A stretch of 64,000 nt of DNA from JACVRW01 sp036407035. GTDB lineage: Bacteria > Actinomycetota > Thermoleophilia > Solirubrobacterales > Thermoleophilaceae. The notes below the pieces were generated by a model, which saw only the letters and a program-made list of their open reading frames with translations, made no database searches and was not told where the DNA came from. The position numbers and the translations under genes are program-made. Below are positions 1-7,798 of this stretch, piece after piece. The DNA is taken from NCBI GenBank assembly GCA_036407035.1, contig DASXAA010000164.1:1-64000 (forward strand), written 5' to 3'. The first letter of the stretch is position 1. Each line of letters begins with the position of its first letter.

Positions 1-1
1 C

Positions 2-76
2 GCCGACTACTTCCTGAACTTCAGGCGGCGGCTCGAGGAGGTCACGCGCGCGCGCGAACGGGTACCGGAGCTCTAG
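2..76 (+). CDS. C-terminal end of an unidentified protein (partial)
   Basis: An open frame runs in from the left edge and ends at the TAG at 74-76. The 24 visible residues start ADYFLNF and are rich in Arg and Glu, like an amphipathic helix. Too little is present to name a family. Codon use (G/C at third positions) matches the surrounding genes. Confidence 0.5.
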   Translation, partial: ADYFLNFRRRLEEVTRARERVPEL

Positions 77-434
77 GACGCCGCTCTCGCCGGCGCGCCG
101 GCCCGCTGCGGGCCCGAACGCGCTCCGGCCGAGTGTGGTGCGTCTTGGTCAACCACTGGTTGACCCAAACCCGCCACACTCGGCCGCCAGGCGCCCCCGT
201 AACACGCGCGTGCCAAACACGTCGGCCGCGCGTCACACAAACGGCTCGCACGTAACACAGCAGCAGCGGAGCGAGCACCCCCGGCCGCCGGCGCGTGGCC
301 GGCCACGCTGGTTGCCGCCGTACGCGCCCGGGCGAAGCGAGCGCCGGAGAAACCGCGACCCCGGCCGGCGCCAACCACAGCCAAGGCGGGTCGCTGAGCG
401 GACGCCGGACCTAGAAGCAAGAGGGGGAACAGTG
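77..434. other. Intergenic region between convergent genes
   Basis: No convincing gene is present. The stretch holds the long hairpin at 129-183. It also holds two copies of CGTAACAC (198-205, 251-258), a related CGTCACAC (231-238), and a 16-bp perfect palindrome at 293-308 (GCGTGGCC followed by its complement). The repeats could be binding sites, but no start codon with a ribosome binding site follows them on either strand. Confidence 0.5.
129..183. terminator. Long hairpin, probable bidirectional terminator
   Basis: Outer arms CCGAGTGTGG (129-138) and CCACACTCGG (174-183) are perfectly complementary. Inner arms GGTCAACC (147-154) and GGTTGACC (158-165) leave a 3-nt loop, and the 8-nt stretches between them pair at about five positions. 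The hairpin lies between the end of the plus-strand gene at 76 and the end of the minus-strand gene at 435, which suits a terminator for both. No T-tract follows, so a protein operator is an alternative. Confidence 0.5.
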
Positions 435-1010
435 CTAGCCGACGGCGGGCACGCGGCGCAGCCGGCGCGCGAGCGCGAACGCGGCCGCCCCGGCCGTCAG
501 CGCCGCGATCACGCCGAGGCCGGCGAGAGCGGCCGGCGAGGTCAGGTCGCCGCCCGACGCGCCGAGGGCCGTGTAGGCGAACACGCGCGGGGCGCCGCCG
601 ATCGCCGAGGCGGCGGCGAAGTCGCGCAGCCGGATGCGAGCCAGGCCGCAGGCATAGTTCAGGAGCGTCGCCGGCACGCCGGGCGCCACGCGGGCGCACA
701 GCACGGCCAGGAAGCCTCGCCGCTCGAACCGCTCCTGGAGCGAGCGCAGCCGGTCGCCCGAGAGCCGCTCCACCGCGTCGTGCCCGCACCGGCGGGCGAT
801 CGCGAACGACACCACGCCGCCGATCGTGGCGCCGGCGATCCCCGCCGCCGTCCCCGCCGGCACGCCCAGCGCCAGCCCGCCGATCGTGGCGAGAAGCGTT
901 CCGGAGAAGAGGGCCGGCGTGAACACCGCCCAGGCGGCGACCATCACGAGCGGCGCCAGCATCCCGTACGCGAGGACGGCGCCGCGCAGGTCATGGGGCG
1001 AGTGCGGCAT
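435..1010 (-). CDS. TVP38/TMEM64 (SNARE-associated, DedA-like) membrane protein
   Basis: The 191-residue product is a polytopic membrane protein of the TVP38/TMEM64 family. The family signature region is visible: FERRGFLAVLCARVAPGVP followed by NYACGL, with a re-entrant-loop-like G/P-rich stretch and hydrophobic segments before and after it. Family members are inner-membrane proteins, some thought to act in lipid or small-molecule transport; the substrate here is unknown. The first in-frame canonical start is the ATG at 1008-1010. A further 20-residue hydrophobic stretch (LACLALTVGSVFACVAVW) is encoded in frame just upstream without ATG, GTG or TTG, so the true start may be a non-standard codon nearer 1105. 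The gene follows the hypothetical gene at 1106-1603 on the same strand. Confidence 0.7.
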   Translation of the reverse strand: MPHSPHDLRGAVLAYGMLAPLVMVAAWAVFTPALFSGTLLATIGGLALGVPAGTAAGIAGATIGGVVSFAIARRCGHDAVERLSGDRLRSLQERFERRGFLAVLCARVAPGVPATLLNYACGLARIRLRDFAAASAIGGAPRVFAYTALGASGGDLTSPAALAGLGVIAALTAGAAAFALARRLRRVPAVG

Positions 1011-1105
1011 CCAGACCGCGACGCACGCGAATACGGAGCCGACGGTCAGAGCGAGACAGGCCAGGCGGAGGCGGGACCCACCCGCCTCACCATAGCCGCA
1101 GCAAA

Positions 1106-1603
1106 TCAGACGGTCACACCGCTGTGCTGCGGCGGGGCCACCGGCCGCCCGGAGGCGATGAGGGCGTCGAGGAGCGTCAGCGCCACGCCGTGCCCGGCGC
1201 CGTCGTCGGCGGCGGCCGCCATGGCCGCGCGCTGTCCGAGCACCTCGGTGCGGCAGCCGGCCGGCCCCCAGAACCGGACGGACGCGGGCGGCTTCGCGGT
1301 CTCGTAGCGATCCAGGAACGCCTGGCACAGCTCGGCACGCGCCCGTCGCGTGGCCCTGTCGCCCTTGGTGGCGACGGCCTCGGCGGCGTACGCGTAGAGA
1401 TCCTGGCGGCGGTCGTCGTCGAGGAGGTCGTTGTAGGCGCGCAGGAAGGCTCCGATCAGCGGACACACGGAACGCGGGTGGTCGCTGAAGCGCTCGCCGG
1501 CGAGCATCGACGCGAGCTCCATCACGCACACGCCCTGCTCGGGCCGGGTGTGTCTGCCCCGCGACAGCCGGGCGTTCTGGTGGCTGACGATCTCTGCGGC
1601 CAT
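1106..1603 (-). CDS. Uncharacterised 165-residue protein
   Basis: The start at 1601-1603 is supported by AAAGGAG six bases upstream; the open frame continues further 5' without a better site. The product is soluble, Ala/Arg-rich and probably mostly helical. Motif-like stretches are HPRSVCPLIGAFLRAYNDLLDDDRRQDLY in the middle and a histidine/cysteine-containing segment (VRFWGPAGCRTEVLG) further on. I do not recognise a family. It precedes the TVP38-type gene on the same strand and is divergent from the Crp-like regulator at 1739, so it may be regulated by that protein. Confidence 0.6.
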   Translation of the reverse strand: MAAEIVSHQNARLSRGRHTRPEQGVCVMELASMLAGERFSDHPRSVCPLIGAFLRAYNDLLDDDRRQDLYAYAAEAVATKGDRATRRARAELCQAFLDRYETAKPPASVRFWGPAGCRTEVLGQRAAMAAAADDGAGHGVALTLLDALIASGRPVAPPQHSGVTV

Positions 1604-1738
1604 GCTCTGCTCCTTTACCGGACTGAGCTGACAAGAAAGCGCTCCCCGTAGCGGGGCGCCGCAAACCACGCGCGGTAAGTGACCCGACACGCCGCCGTTT
1701 CCGGCCCGTCGCGCGCGGGTATCCCTCGTCAGTCAGAG

Positions 1739-2488
1739 ATGAAGCAAGGCGGCCGGCTGGCCCGGCTTCTCGACGTTGATCCCGACCTGGCCGAGGGCCT
1801 CGAGGAGCGCGATCGGCTACTTGCGCGGCAGCGGCTCGTCGTCCCGGCCATCACTCTGGAGCCCGGCCAGTGGGATCCGCACGCGACCCTCGGCCGGGGC
1901 GACGACGTGCTCGGCGTCCTGATCGCGGAGGGGCTGCTGCTACGTGAGGTCGTGCTGGTGCAGAGCACCTGCGGCGAGCTCCTCGGCCCGGGTGACGTGA
2001 TCCGCCCCTGGCACACGGGGACGGGCGAGTCCCTCCTGTCGCACATCGAGTGGCGCGTGCTCTCCACCACCACGATGCTGGTCCTCCACCGCAAGCTGCT
2101 GACGTGGATGGCGCCGTGGCCCCAGGTGACGATGGCGCTCACCGCCCGCGCCGTGACGCGCGCGCAGACGCTGGCACTCGTCCTCGCGATCAGCTGCATC
2201 CGCGGCCTCGAGGTCCGGCTGCTCGCCCTGCTGTGGCACCTGGCCGACGGGTTCGGCCGCGTCGGGCGGGAGGGTGTGATCGTGCCGCTGCCGCTGACGC
2301 ACGAGGTCATCGGCCGCCTCGCGGGCGCCACCCGCCCGTCGGTGACCACCGCTCTCGGGCACCTCGAGCGCCAGGGGTCGATCAGCAAGCGCCTTGGCGG
2401 CGGCTTCGTGCTCCACGGCGCCCCGCCAGACCTGACGGGCCTCGTCGACGTCCCGGGCACACGGTCCGCGGGCGATCGGCCGGCGTGA
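1739..2488 (+). CDS. Crp/Fnr-family transcriptional regulator
   Basis: The 249-residue protein has the Crp layout: an N-terminal cyclic-nucleotide-binding-like beta domain (about residues 20-140), a long dimerisation helix and a C-terminal winged helix (about 180-225). The recognition region reads THEVIGRLAGATRPSVTTAL, which matches the Crp HTH pattern. No Fnr-type cysteine cluster is seen in the N-terminus, so an oxygen-sensing iron-sulfur centre is unlikely; the effector is unknown. The ATG at 1739 places the cNMP domain at the usual distance from the N-terminus. The gene is divergent from the 1106-1603 gene, 135 bp away. Confidence 0.8.
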   Translation: MKQGGRLARLLDVDPDLAEGLEERDRLLARQRLVVPAITLEPGQWDPHATLGRGDDVLGVLIAEGLLLREVVLVQSTCGELLGPGDVIRPWHTGTGESLLSHIEWRVLSTTTMLVLHRKLLTWMAPWPQVTMALTARAVTRAQTLALVLAISCIRGLEVRLLALLWHLADGFGRVGREGVIVPLPLTHEVIGRLAGATRPSVTTALGHLERQGSISKRLGGGFVLHGAPPDLTGLVDVPGTRSAGDRPA

Positions 2489-2609
2489 CCGTCGCGCGAC
2501 CCGCGAGAGGCGCCACGAGGCCGCGCCGGTGCACGAGCCGACCTGCGTCGTGCACGTGCATTCAATGATGACCCGGCCGCCCGCGCTCGCGGTCGAGCAC
2601 GGGCGCGAG

Positions 2610-2819
2610 CTAGCGTGGCCCGTCAGTCAGCCCGGTGTCCACCGCGTCGAGGCGCGACTCGCGGGATGCTCCTGGATCGTCTCGAACGCGATCCGGTTCG
2701 GCGATCACCAGTGAGCGCCGGCCACAGTCCTGGCAGCGGCTCACCTCCCTCACCGCGGCGACGGTCGCGTCCGTCTCGTAGACGGCGTGGCAGCTGAGGC
2801 ACTCCACGGTCAGGGGCAT
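2610..2819 (-). CDS. Small zinc-ribbon-like protein
   Basis: A 69-residue product with two CxxC pairs, CLSC near residue 8 and CQDC near residue 30, spaced as in a zinc ribbon (here about 18 residues between knuckles). Such small proteins are often nucleic-acid- or metal-binding, but the role here is not known. The start is the ATG at 2817-2819. The gene lies downstream of the APC permease gene on the same strand, 172 bp away, and may be transcribed separately. The 172-bp gap holds no other supported gene. Confidence 0.5.
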   Translation of the reverse strand: MPLTVECLSCHAVYETDATVAAVREVSRCQDCGRRSLVIAEPDRVRDDPGASRESRLDAVDTGLTDGPR

Positions 2820-2991
2820 AGGGACCGGATACCCGCTCAGGCCGAGGCGCGGGCGGCCGATGTCCGCCCGCCGACATGGCTACGCCCCCCGGCTCGCCGA
2901 CCAGGAGGGTCGGACCGCGCGGAGCCGTCTCGGTCGCCATGGCATGCAGTTACCCGTGGCGCCGAGCGCGAGACGCGCGCTGTCAGCCCGC

Positions 2992-4464
2992 TTATCCCGA
3001 ATGCCCCGGGGCCGGTCCCGGCTCCACCGGCAGCGGCAGCTCGGCCTCGATCCGGTCCGCCTCGCGGTACACCTCGTCCAGCGGGACCGGCCGGAACTGC
3101 GCGGTCAGGCTGCGCATGGAGTATGCGTTGTAGAGCAACGAGAGCAGCACCGCGACGCCGAGGAAGATCCCGTAGTCCCGGTAGATGTGGTCCCGCACGG
3201 TCGGGTCCGGGAAGATCCGGAGCGCCGCCACCACGAGGATCCCGCCGCCCACCAGCTGCGGCAGCGGGTAGAGCGGCGAGCGGAACGGCCGCCGCGCGTC
3301 GGGGTAGCGCGTGCGCAGCACGATCACCGACAGGTGGATGATGATGTACGCCGTCGCCCAGCCGAGCACGCCGGCGAGGATCAGCTCGATGAAGTGGCTG
3401 GACGTGCCGAGGTCGATGAACAGGTTCATCAGGATCGGCATCAGTGCGACCACGACGATTCCCACGACCGGCGCGCGCGTCGCCGGCTGCAGGTAGGCGA
3501 ACACGCTGGGCAGCTGGCGCGTCAGCGCCATGCCGTAGAAGATCCGCGGGATGCCGGCGACGAGGGCGTTCAGCGTCGAGAGCGTCGCCCCGATGGAGAC
3601 GATCCCGATCCACCACTTGCCGAAGTTGCCGAGCACCGCCGTCGCCACGTCCATGTGGGCGACGGGCGAGAACTGCCCCAGCTGGTCCGCCGGCACGTAG
3701 CGGGCGCCGGCGAGGCCGAACAGGACGATCGGGACGGCCACCAGGCCGAGCCCGAGGAAGATGCCGAGAGGGATGTCGCGCCCCGGGTTGCGCAGCTCCT
3801 CCGCCAGCGGGCACGTGTACTCCATGCCGACGAACGTGAAGACGGCGATGCCGAGCAGCGGCCACAGCGTGTCCCACGTGAAGTCGACGTGCGGGAAGGC
3901 GCCGCCGATCGTGTCGCCGCTGCCGAGCCCCGCGACGCCGATGACCCCGAACACGAACAGCGACGCCGCGACAAAGGTGGTCAGCGCCACCTCGACGCGC
4001 GCGTACGGCCGGATGCCGGCGATGTTCACGATCGCGACGAAGGCGACCAGGATGACCACCCACAGCCGCACGCTGAAGAAGTCGGCGCCGAGGAAGTCGT
4101 GGAGCACGACCGACGGCGTGAACGACTCGGCGGCCGTCGGGAACAGCTGCACCGCTATGTAGCCGACGAGCACCGTGAGGCTCGCCACGAACGTTCCGAA
4201 CGCGGGCCGCACGTACTCGTTCATCGACCCCGCCTTCGGGATCATCGTGGCGAGCTCCGAGAAGCTCATGCTCTGGAGGTACATCGCGAACAGGCCGATC
4301 GCGACCGCCACCAGGAACACGTAGCTCGCGAAGAACCCCGCGGCGATGGACGCCATGACGGTGGACGCCACGATCAGCCCGAACGTCGTGCCGATCGCGG
4401 TCGGCAGGCCGACCACGCGCTGCTCCAGCGTCTGAGCGGGCCTGTCCTGCGCTTCTGTCGACAT
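2992..4464 (-). CDS. APC-family amino acid/amine permease
   Basis: The 490-residue protein has about 12 hydrophobic segments and the N-terminal APC signature: an unwound TM1 region with GLPTAIGTTFGLIVAS, and TM2-3 with SFSELATMIPKAGSMNEYVRPAFG. It should import an amino acid, amine or related organic cation by proton or sodium symport. It is the last gene of the aldolase-to-permease operon, 21 bp after the DUF6282-like gene, with a strong ribosome binding site (GGAGGGGGAGGGAG) directly upstream. The context (ring-cleavage dioxygenase, divergent aminotransferase) suggests uptake of the aromatic or amine substrate degraded by the operon; this is an inference. Confidence 0.85.
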   Translation of the reverse strand: MSTEAQDRPAQTLEQRVVGLPTAIGTTFGLIVASTVMASIAAGFFASYVFLVAVAIGLFAMYLQSMSFSELATMIPKAGSMNEYVRPAFGTFVASLTVLVGYIAVQLFPTAAESFTPSVVLHDFLGADFFSVRLWVVILVAFVAIVNIAGIRPYARVEVALTTFVAASLFVFGVIGVAGLGSGDTIGGAFPHVDFTWDTLWPLLGIAVFTFVGMEYTCPLAEELRNPGRDIPLGIFLGLGLVAVPIVLFGLAGARYVPADQLGQFSPVAHMDVATAVLGNFGKWWIGIVSIGATLSTLNALVAGIPRIFYGMALTRQLPSVFAYLQPATRAPVVGIVVVALMPILMNLFIDLGTSSHFIELILAGVLGWATAYIIIHLSVIVLRTRYPDARRPFRSPLYPLPQLVGGGILVVAALRIFPDPTVRDHIYRDYGIFLGVAVLLSLLYNAYSMRSLTAQFRPVPLDEVYREADRIEAELPLPVEPGPAPGHSG

Positions 4465-4485
4465 CTCCCTCCCCCTCCTTGTCCC

Positions 4486-5385
4486 TCAGGTTCCGAGCAG
4501 CTCGGCCGGGTTGCGCGCCACCATCGAGCGCACCTGGTCCGCGGGCATCCCGCGCTCGAGCAGCCGGCCCACGATCTTCCTGAACGAATCGGTCGGCAAC
4601 GGGTTGTTCATCTGGCCGAGGTCCGAGCCGAGGGTCGAGCGCTCGACCCCGATCGCCTCCACCCACTCGACGAGCGTGTCGAGGTCCCAGTTGTGGAACG
4701 ACGACTCCTCGTCGTACATGCACAGCGAGTGCTCGATGTACGCCCCGAGCTCCGTCCAGCGGCGGGCATCCTCGTAGCTCGCCTCGATGACGAAGTTCGG
4801 GTGGTTCACGAGCATCCGGCCGACGCCGACCTCGCGCGCGGCCTCGAACACGGCCGTGATCTGCTCGGGGGCCATGTGCCCGCTCGCCAGGATCGCGTCG
4901 TGCTCGGCGATCAGCTCGAGCACGCGGATCACCTCCGGCCGCACTCGACCGTCCGCGTCGAGCACCTCGACGGGGTCCTCGGGGTCGAGGTGCACCGACA
5001 GCTTCGGGAACTTCAGGTTCGGGTGCGCGGCGTGGTGCGCGATGTGCTTCGCCGAGGCGATCGTCGGGAACCACACGATCTTCCCGCCCATCTTCAGGCA
5101 CATCTCGACCGCGCGCGGGTTGATGCCGCCCACCTGGCCGTTCAGCGCGATGCCGCCGTAGAGCGCGGCGCCGCCGTTCGCCGCGCCGGCGTGCTCGAGC
5201 GCGAGCACGTCCATCACGGTGTTGTGGTGGTGCGACTTGACGACGATCGCCCTGAACCCGGTCTCGCCGGCGAGCCGCGCCGCCTCGGCGGCGTCGATCC
5301 GGCGCGGCATCGGCGACGGGGCCGGATGGACGTGCAGGTCGACCGCGCCCTCGAGCAGCTCCGCGACCCGATCGTCAGAGCTCAT
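4486..5385 (-). CDS. DUF6282-like metal-dependent hydrolase
   Basis: The 299-residue protein has an amidohydrolase/PHP-like TIM-barrel pattern: DLHVHPAP near residue 16 (first metal-binding histidines), VKSHHHNT near residue 50, a LASGH strand in the middle and HPNFVIEAS later. This matches proteins annotated DUF6282, whose reactions are not characterised. In this operon it could hydrolyse a ring-cleavage product or lactone. Its ATG overlaps the stop of the LigB-like gene by 4 nt (ATGA at 5382-5385), so the two are probably translationally coupled. Confidence 0.65.
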   Translation of the reverse strand: MSSDDRVAELLEGAVDLHVHPAPSPMPRRIDAAEAARLAGETGFRAIVVKSHHHNTVMDVLALEHAGAANGGAALYGGIALNGQVGGINPRAVEMCLKMGGKIVWFPTIASAKHIAHHAAHPNLKFPKLSVHLDPEDPVEVLDADGRVRPEVIRVLELIAEHDAILASGHMAPEQITAVFEAAREVGVGRMLVNHPNFVIEASYEDARRWTELGAYIEHSLCMYDEESSFHNWDLDTLVEWVEAIGVERSTLGSDLGQMNNPLPTDSFRKIVGRLLERGMPADQVRSMVARNPAELLGT

Positions 5386-6230
5386 GCGGCCACCGCAAAC
5401 GCCTGGAGGCCGTAGCCCATGATCTTGTGCGGGTAGTACGCCTCCACCACCGGTTGCGCATCCGGGGGCAGCGCCGCCCGCATGGCAAGCCAGTTGACCA
5501 CCTCCACCGACTCGGTGCCACCGAGCTTGATCAAGTCCTCGTGCGTGTAGTCGCACAGCTTCTCGGGCTCTTTGGCCAGCAGCCGCATGAACTCCCGGTC
5601 CCAGTCTGGGGTCACCGCTCCGAACCGTGGGCCGGTGAGCTGGTGCGACAGCCCGCCCGTGCCGACCACCACGACGCCGAGGTCCTCGGGGTACGAGAGG
5701 ATCGCGCGGCGGAGCGCCTTGCCGAGCTTCCAGCAGCGGCGCGGCGTGGGCAGCGGGTGGAGGATCACATTCACCGCCAGCGGGACGATTGGGATGCGCC
5801 ACCCCTCCCCCTCACCGAAATCCACCATCGGGAGCGGCGACAGAACGCCGTGGTCGACCTCGAGCTCCTGGCAGATCGTGGGGTCGAACTCGTCGGCGAC
5901 CAGCGAGCGCGCGATGTGCCAACCAAAGGCGCCGTCGCCGGGCACCGCCGGGAACGGACGCGATCCGAACCCCTCGTCGGCGACCGGATACGTGTCCGCC
6001 ACCCCCAGCGCGAACATCGGGTACGCGTTCAGGAAGAACTCGTCCATGTGGTCGTTGTAGATCACGAGCAGGCGATCGGCACGCAGCTCGGAGAGCCATT
6101 TCGAGACCTCCTCGAAGGGCCCGAAGAGCGGCTCCCACTCCTCGTTCGTGCGCGTCTCCTCGCCGGCGTCGTACACGTGCTCCATGGACGGCGCGTGCGA
6201 CGCCCCGATGCCCCCTATCACCCTCGCCAT
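5382..6230 (-). CDS. Class III extradiol ring-cleavage dioxygenase, LigB-type catalytic subunit
   Basis: The 282-residue product is a LigB-family iron(II) dioxygenase that opens catecholic rings next to the hydroxyl pair. Visible signatures are GIGASHAPS at the N-terminus (first iron histidine), YNDHMDEFF (second histidine region), VVVGTGGLSHQLTG in the second half, and a C-terminal YYPHKIMGYGLQAF segment. Protocatechuate 4,5-dioxygenase and gallate dioxygenase are the closest characterised types. LigB works with a LigA small subunit, and that domain is present at the C-terminus of the adjacent P450 gene. The start (6228-6230) overlaps the stop of the P450-LigA gene by 1 nt (TGATG). Confidence 0.85.
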   Translation of the reverse strand: MARVIGGIGASHAPSMEHVYDAGEETRTNEEWEPLFGPFEEVSKWLSELRADRLLVIYNDHMDEFFLNAYPMFALGVADTYPVADEGFGSRPFPAVPGDGAFGWHIARSLVADEFDPTICQELEVDHGVLSPLPMVDFGEGEGWRIPIVPLAVNVILHPLPTPRRCWKLGKALRRAILSYPEDLGVVVVGTGGLSHQLTGPRFGAVTPDWDREFMRLLAKEPEKLCDYTHEDLIKLGGTESVEVVNWLAMRAALPPDAQPVVEAYYPHKIMGYGLQAFAVAA

Positions 6231-7798
6231 CAGCCGCTCTCCCTCATCTGCTTGCCGATCTCGACCAGCGGCGTCTTCGTCACGCCCGAGAGCTTCGTCA
6301 TCACGTAGATCGACATCCCCGCCCGCCAGAGCCCGATCCAGTCGCGCCCGCGCACGAGCGCGCGCTCCTCGTCGGTCAGGCCGAACTGGTCCATCCACGC
6401 CTCCTCGTCGCGGGCGAACAGCTCCCGCTGCTCCTGGTGCTTCAGCGAGTGGCCGGCCTTGTTGAGCCGGATGCCCCGGCGCGCGGTGTCCTCGTAGAAG
6501 AGGTCGAGGTCCTCGGGCAGCGCCGCCGGGTCCGGCTGGACCCGGGCGAGCCGCTCCATGTAGTCCGGCGTCAGCTCCTCGGTGGTCGTCGCCATGCGAT
6601 ACCTCTCAGGCGGGGGGTCGAACAGCAGGTGCAGATGGGTCGGCGAGCGGAACTCCCAGCCCTCGAACCCGGCCGGGCGGTCGGGATCGAGCCGCAGCCG
6701 CGGCAGCCGCTCGAGCAGGACGTGCATCGCGGTGCGGGCCTCGAAGCGCCCGAGTAGCGCGCCGACGCAGACGTGGGCGCCGCCGGCGAACGCGAGGTGC
6801 GGGCGGCGGTGGGTGTCGAGGTCGAACCGGTCCGGGTCCTCCCAGTGCCGCGAATCGCGGTTGGCCGAGGAGAGGACGGCCGCGATCAGCGCGCCGGCGG
6901 GAAGCGCGGTGCCGGCCAGCTCGGTCTCGCGCGTCGTCTGCCGCGTCGAGGTGCCGACCGGCGAGTACCAGCGCGCCGCCTCCTCGACCGCCGGGTCGAC
7001 GAGCGACGCGTCGGCGCGCACGCGGTCGGCCTGCTCGGGATGCGCGAGGAGCGCCCACATCGAGATCGAGATCAGGTCGCCGACCGCCTGGAGGCCGCCG
7101 ACGATCATCACCTTCAGGTTCGCCTGGATCTCGGCGAGCGTGAGGCCCTCGCCGTCCACGCGCTCGTGCAGCATGCTCGACAGCAGCGTGTCGTTCGGCT
7201 CGTCGCGCAGGCGTTCGAGGATCGGCGCGATCGTCTCGTTGACGTCCGCGCTCGCGGCGTCCGCGACCGCCTGCTTCTCCGGGTCGCCCTCGAAGTTCGC
7301 CGCACCGAGGGCGAGCTCCTGGAACCAGCGTCGCAGCGTGTCGTCGTCGATCCCCTCGAGCCCCATCGCGCGCCGCAGGACGCGAACCGAGAGCGGCTCG
7401 GCGAACTCGGAGGCGAGCTCGACCTCGCCGCGGGCCGCGAAGCCGTCGACCAGCTCGTTCGCGATCGGGGCGATCACATCGGCCGGGAAGTGGCCGATCG
7501 CGCGCATCCGGAACCAGGGCGAGATGATCGCCCGCACGCGGTCGTGGTACGGGCCCTCCGAGCCCAGGAGGTTCTTGCCGAACGTCCGGTTGAGGGTGGA
7601 CGGCTCGGTCTCCGCCGTGAAGACCTCACGCGTCTTCACCACGTGCTGGACGTCGTCCCAGCGCGTGACGAGCCAGAGGCCGACCGACTCGACCCACGAC
7701 ACCGGCTCCTCCTCTCGCAGCCGTGCGTACGCCGGATAGGGATCCCGCTCGAGCTCCTCGACCGAGATCGACTGCCCGACCGCGGCGGCCGGGCTCAT
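6230..7798 (-). CDS. Cytochrome P450 fused to a LigA-type dioxygenase small subunit
   Basis: Residues 1 to about 400 are a bacterial P450: an ExxR motif at about 273-276 (EAAR) and the haem loop FAGGAHVCVG with the thiolate Cys near 344. The I-helix reads GGLQAVGD instead of the usual acid-Thr pair. From about residue 402 (MATTTEEL) the same frame continues into a 121-residue LigA-like domain, with GHSLKHQEQRELFARDEEAW and RDWIGLWRAGMSIYVMTKLSG. No stop separates them. The internal ATG at 6593-6595 has GAGAGGT five bases upstream, so free LigA may also be made. P450s of this kind can O-demethylate or hydroxylate aromatics to catechols, which LigAB would cleave. The ATG overlaps the flavoprotein stop (ATGA, 7795-7798). 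Confidence 0.8.
   Translation of the reverse strand: MSPAAAVGQSISVEELERDPYPAYARLREEEPVSWVESVGLWLVTRWDDVQHVVKTREVFTAETEPSTLNRTFGKNLLGSEGPYHDRVRAIISPWFRMRAIGHFPADVIAPIANELVDGFAARGEVELASEFAEPLSVRVLRRAMGLEGIDDDTLRRWFQELALGAANFEGDPEKQAVADAASADVNETIAPILERLRDEPNDTLLSSMLHERVDGEGLTLAEIQANLKVMIVGGLQAVGDLISISMWALLAHPEQADRVRADASLVDPAVEEAARWYSPVGTSTRQTTRETELAGTALPAGALIAAVLSSANRDSRHWEDPDRFDLDTHRRPHLAFAGGAHVCVGALLGRFEARTAMHVLLERLPRLRLDPDRPAGFEGWEFRSPTHLHLLFDPPPERYRMATTTEELTPDYMERLARVQPDPAALPEDLDLFYEDTARRGIRLNKAGHSLKHQEQRELFARDEEAWMDQFGLTDEERALVRGRDWIGLWRAGMSIYVMTKLSGVTKTPLVEIGKQMRESG

Noticed and set aside
198..258. Repeated CGTAACAC/CGTCACAC units as a possible regulator array or repeat cluster
   Set aside because: Only three copies, unequal spacing (33 and 20 bp), and no promoter or gene start follows on either strand.
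293..308. Sixteen-bp perfect palindrome GCGTGGCC-GGCCACGC
   Set aside because: Short G/C palindromes are expected often by chance in DNA of this composition, and no gene start is near.
1644..1656. Hairpin CCCCG-TAG-CGGGG in the divergent region before the Crp-like gene
   Set aside because: Five-base stem is too short and common in this composition to call a regulatory element.
2529..2714. A 61-codon plus-strand frame between the Crp-like and zinc-ribbon genes
   Set aside because: No ribosome binding site or recognisable motif, and it overlaps the better-supported minus-strand gene.
2623..2940. A 105-codon minus-strand frame overlapping the zinc-ribbon gene
   Set aside because: Low-complexity Arg/Gly/Pro product; the 2610-2819 frame has two CxxC knuckles and better gene character.
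2860..5415. An 851-codon plus-strand open frame opposite the permease and hydrolase genes
   Set aside because: Its product is Arg/His/Asp-rich low-complexity sequence, typical of a shadow frame in high-GC DNA; the opposite strand encodes clear APC permease and DUF6282-like proteins.
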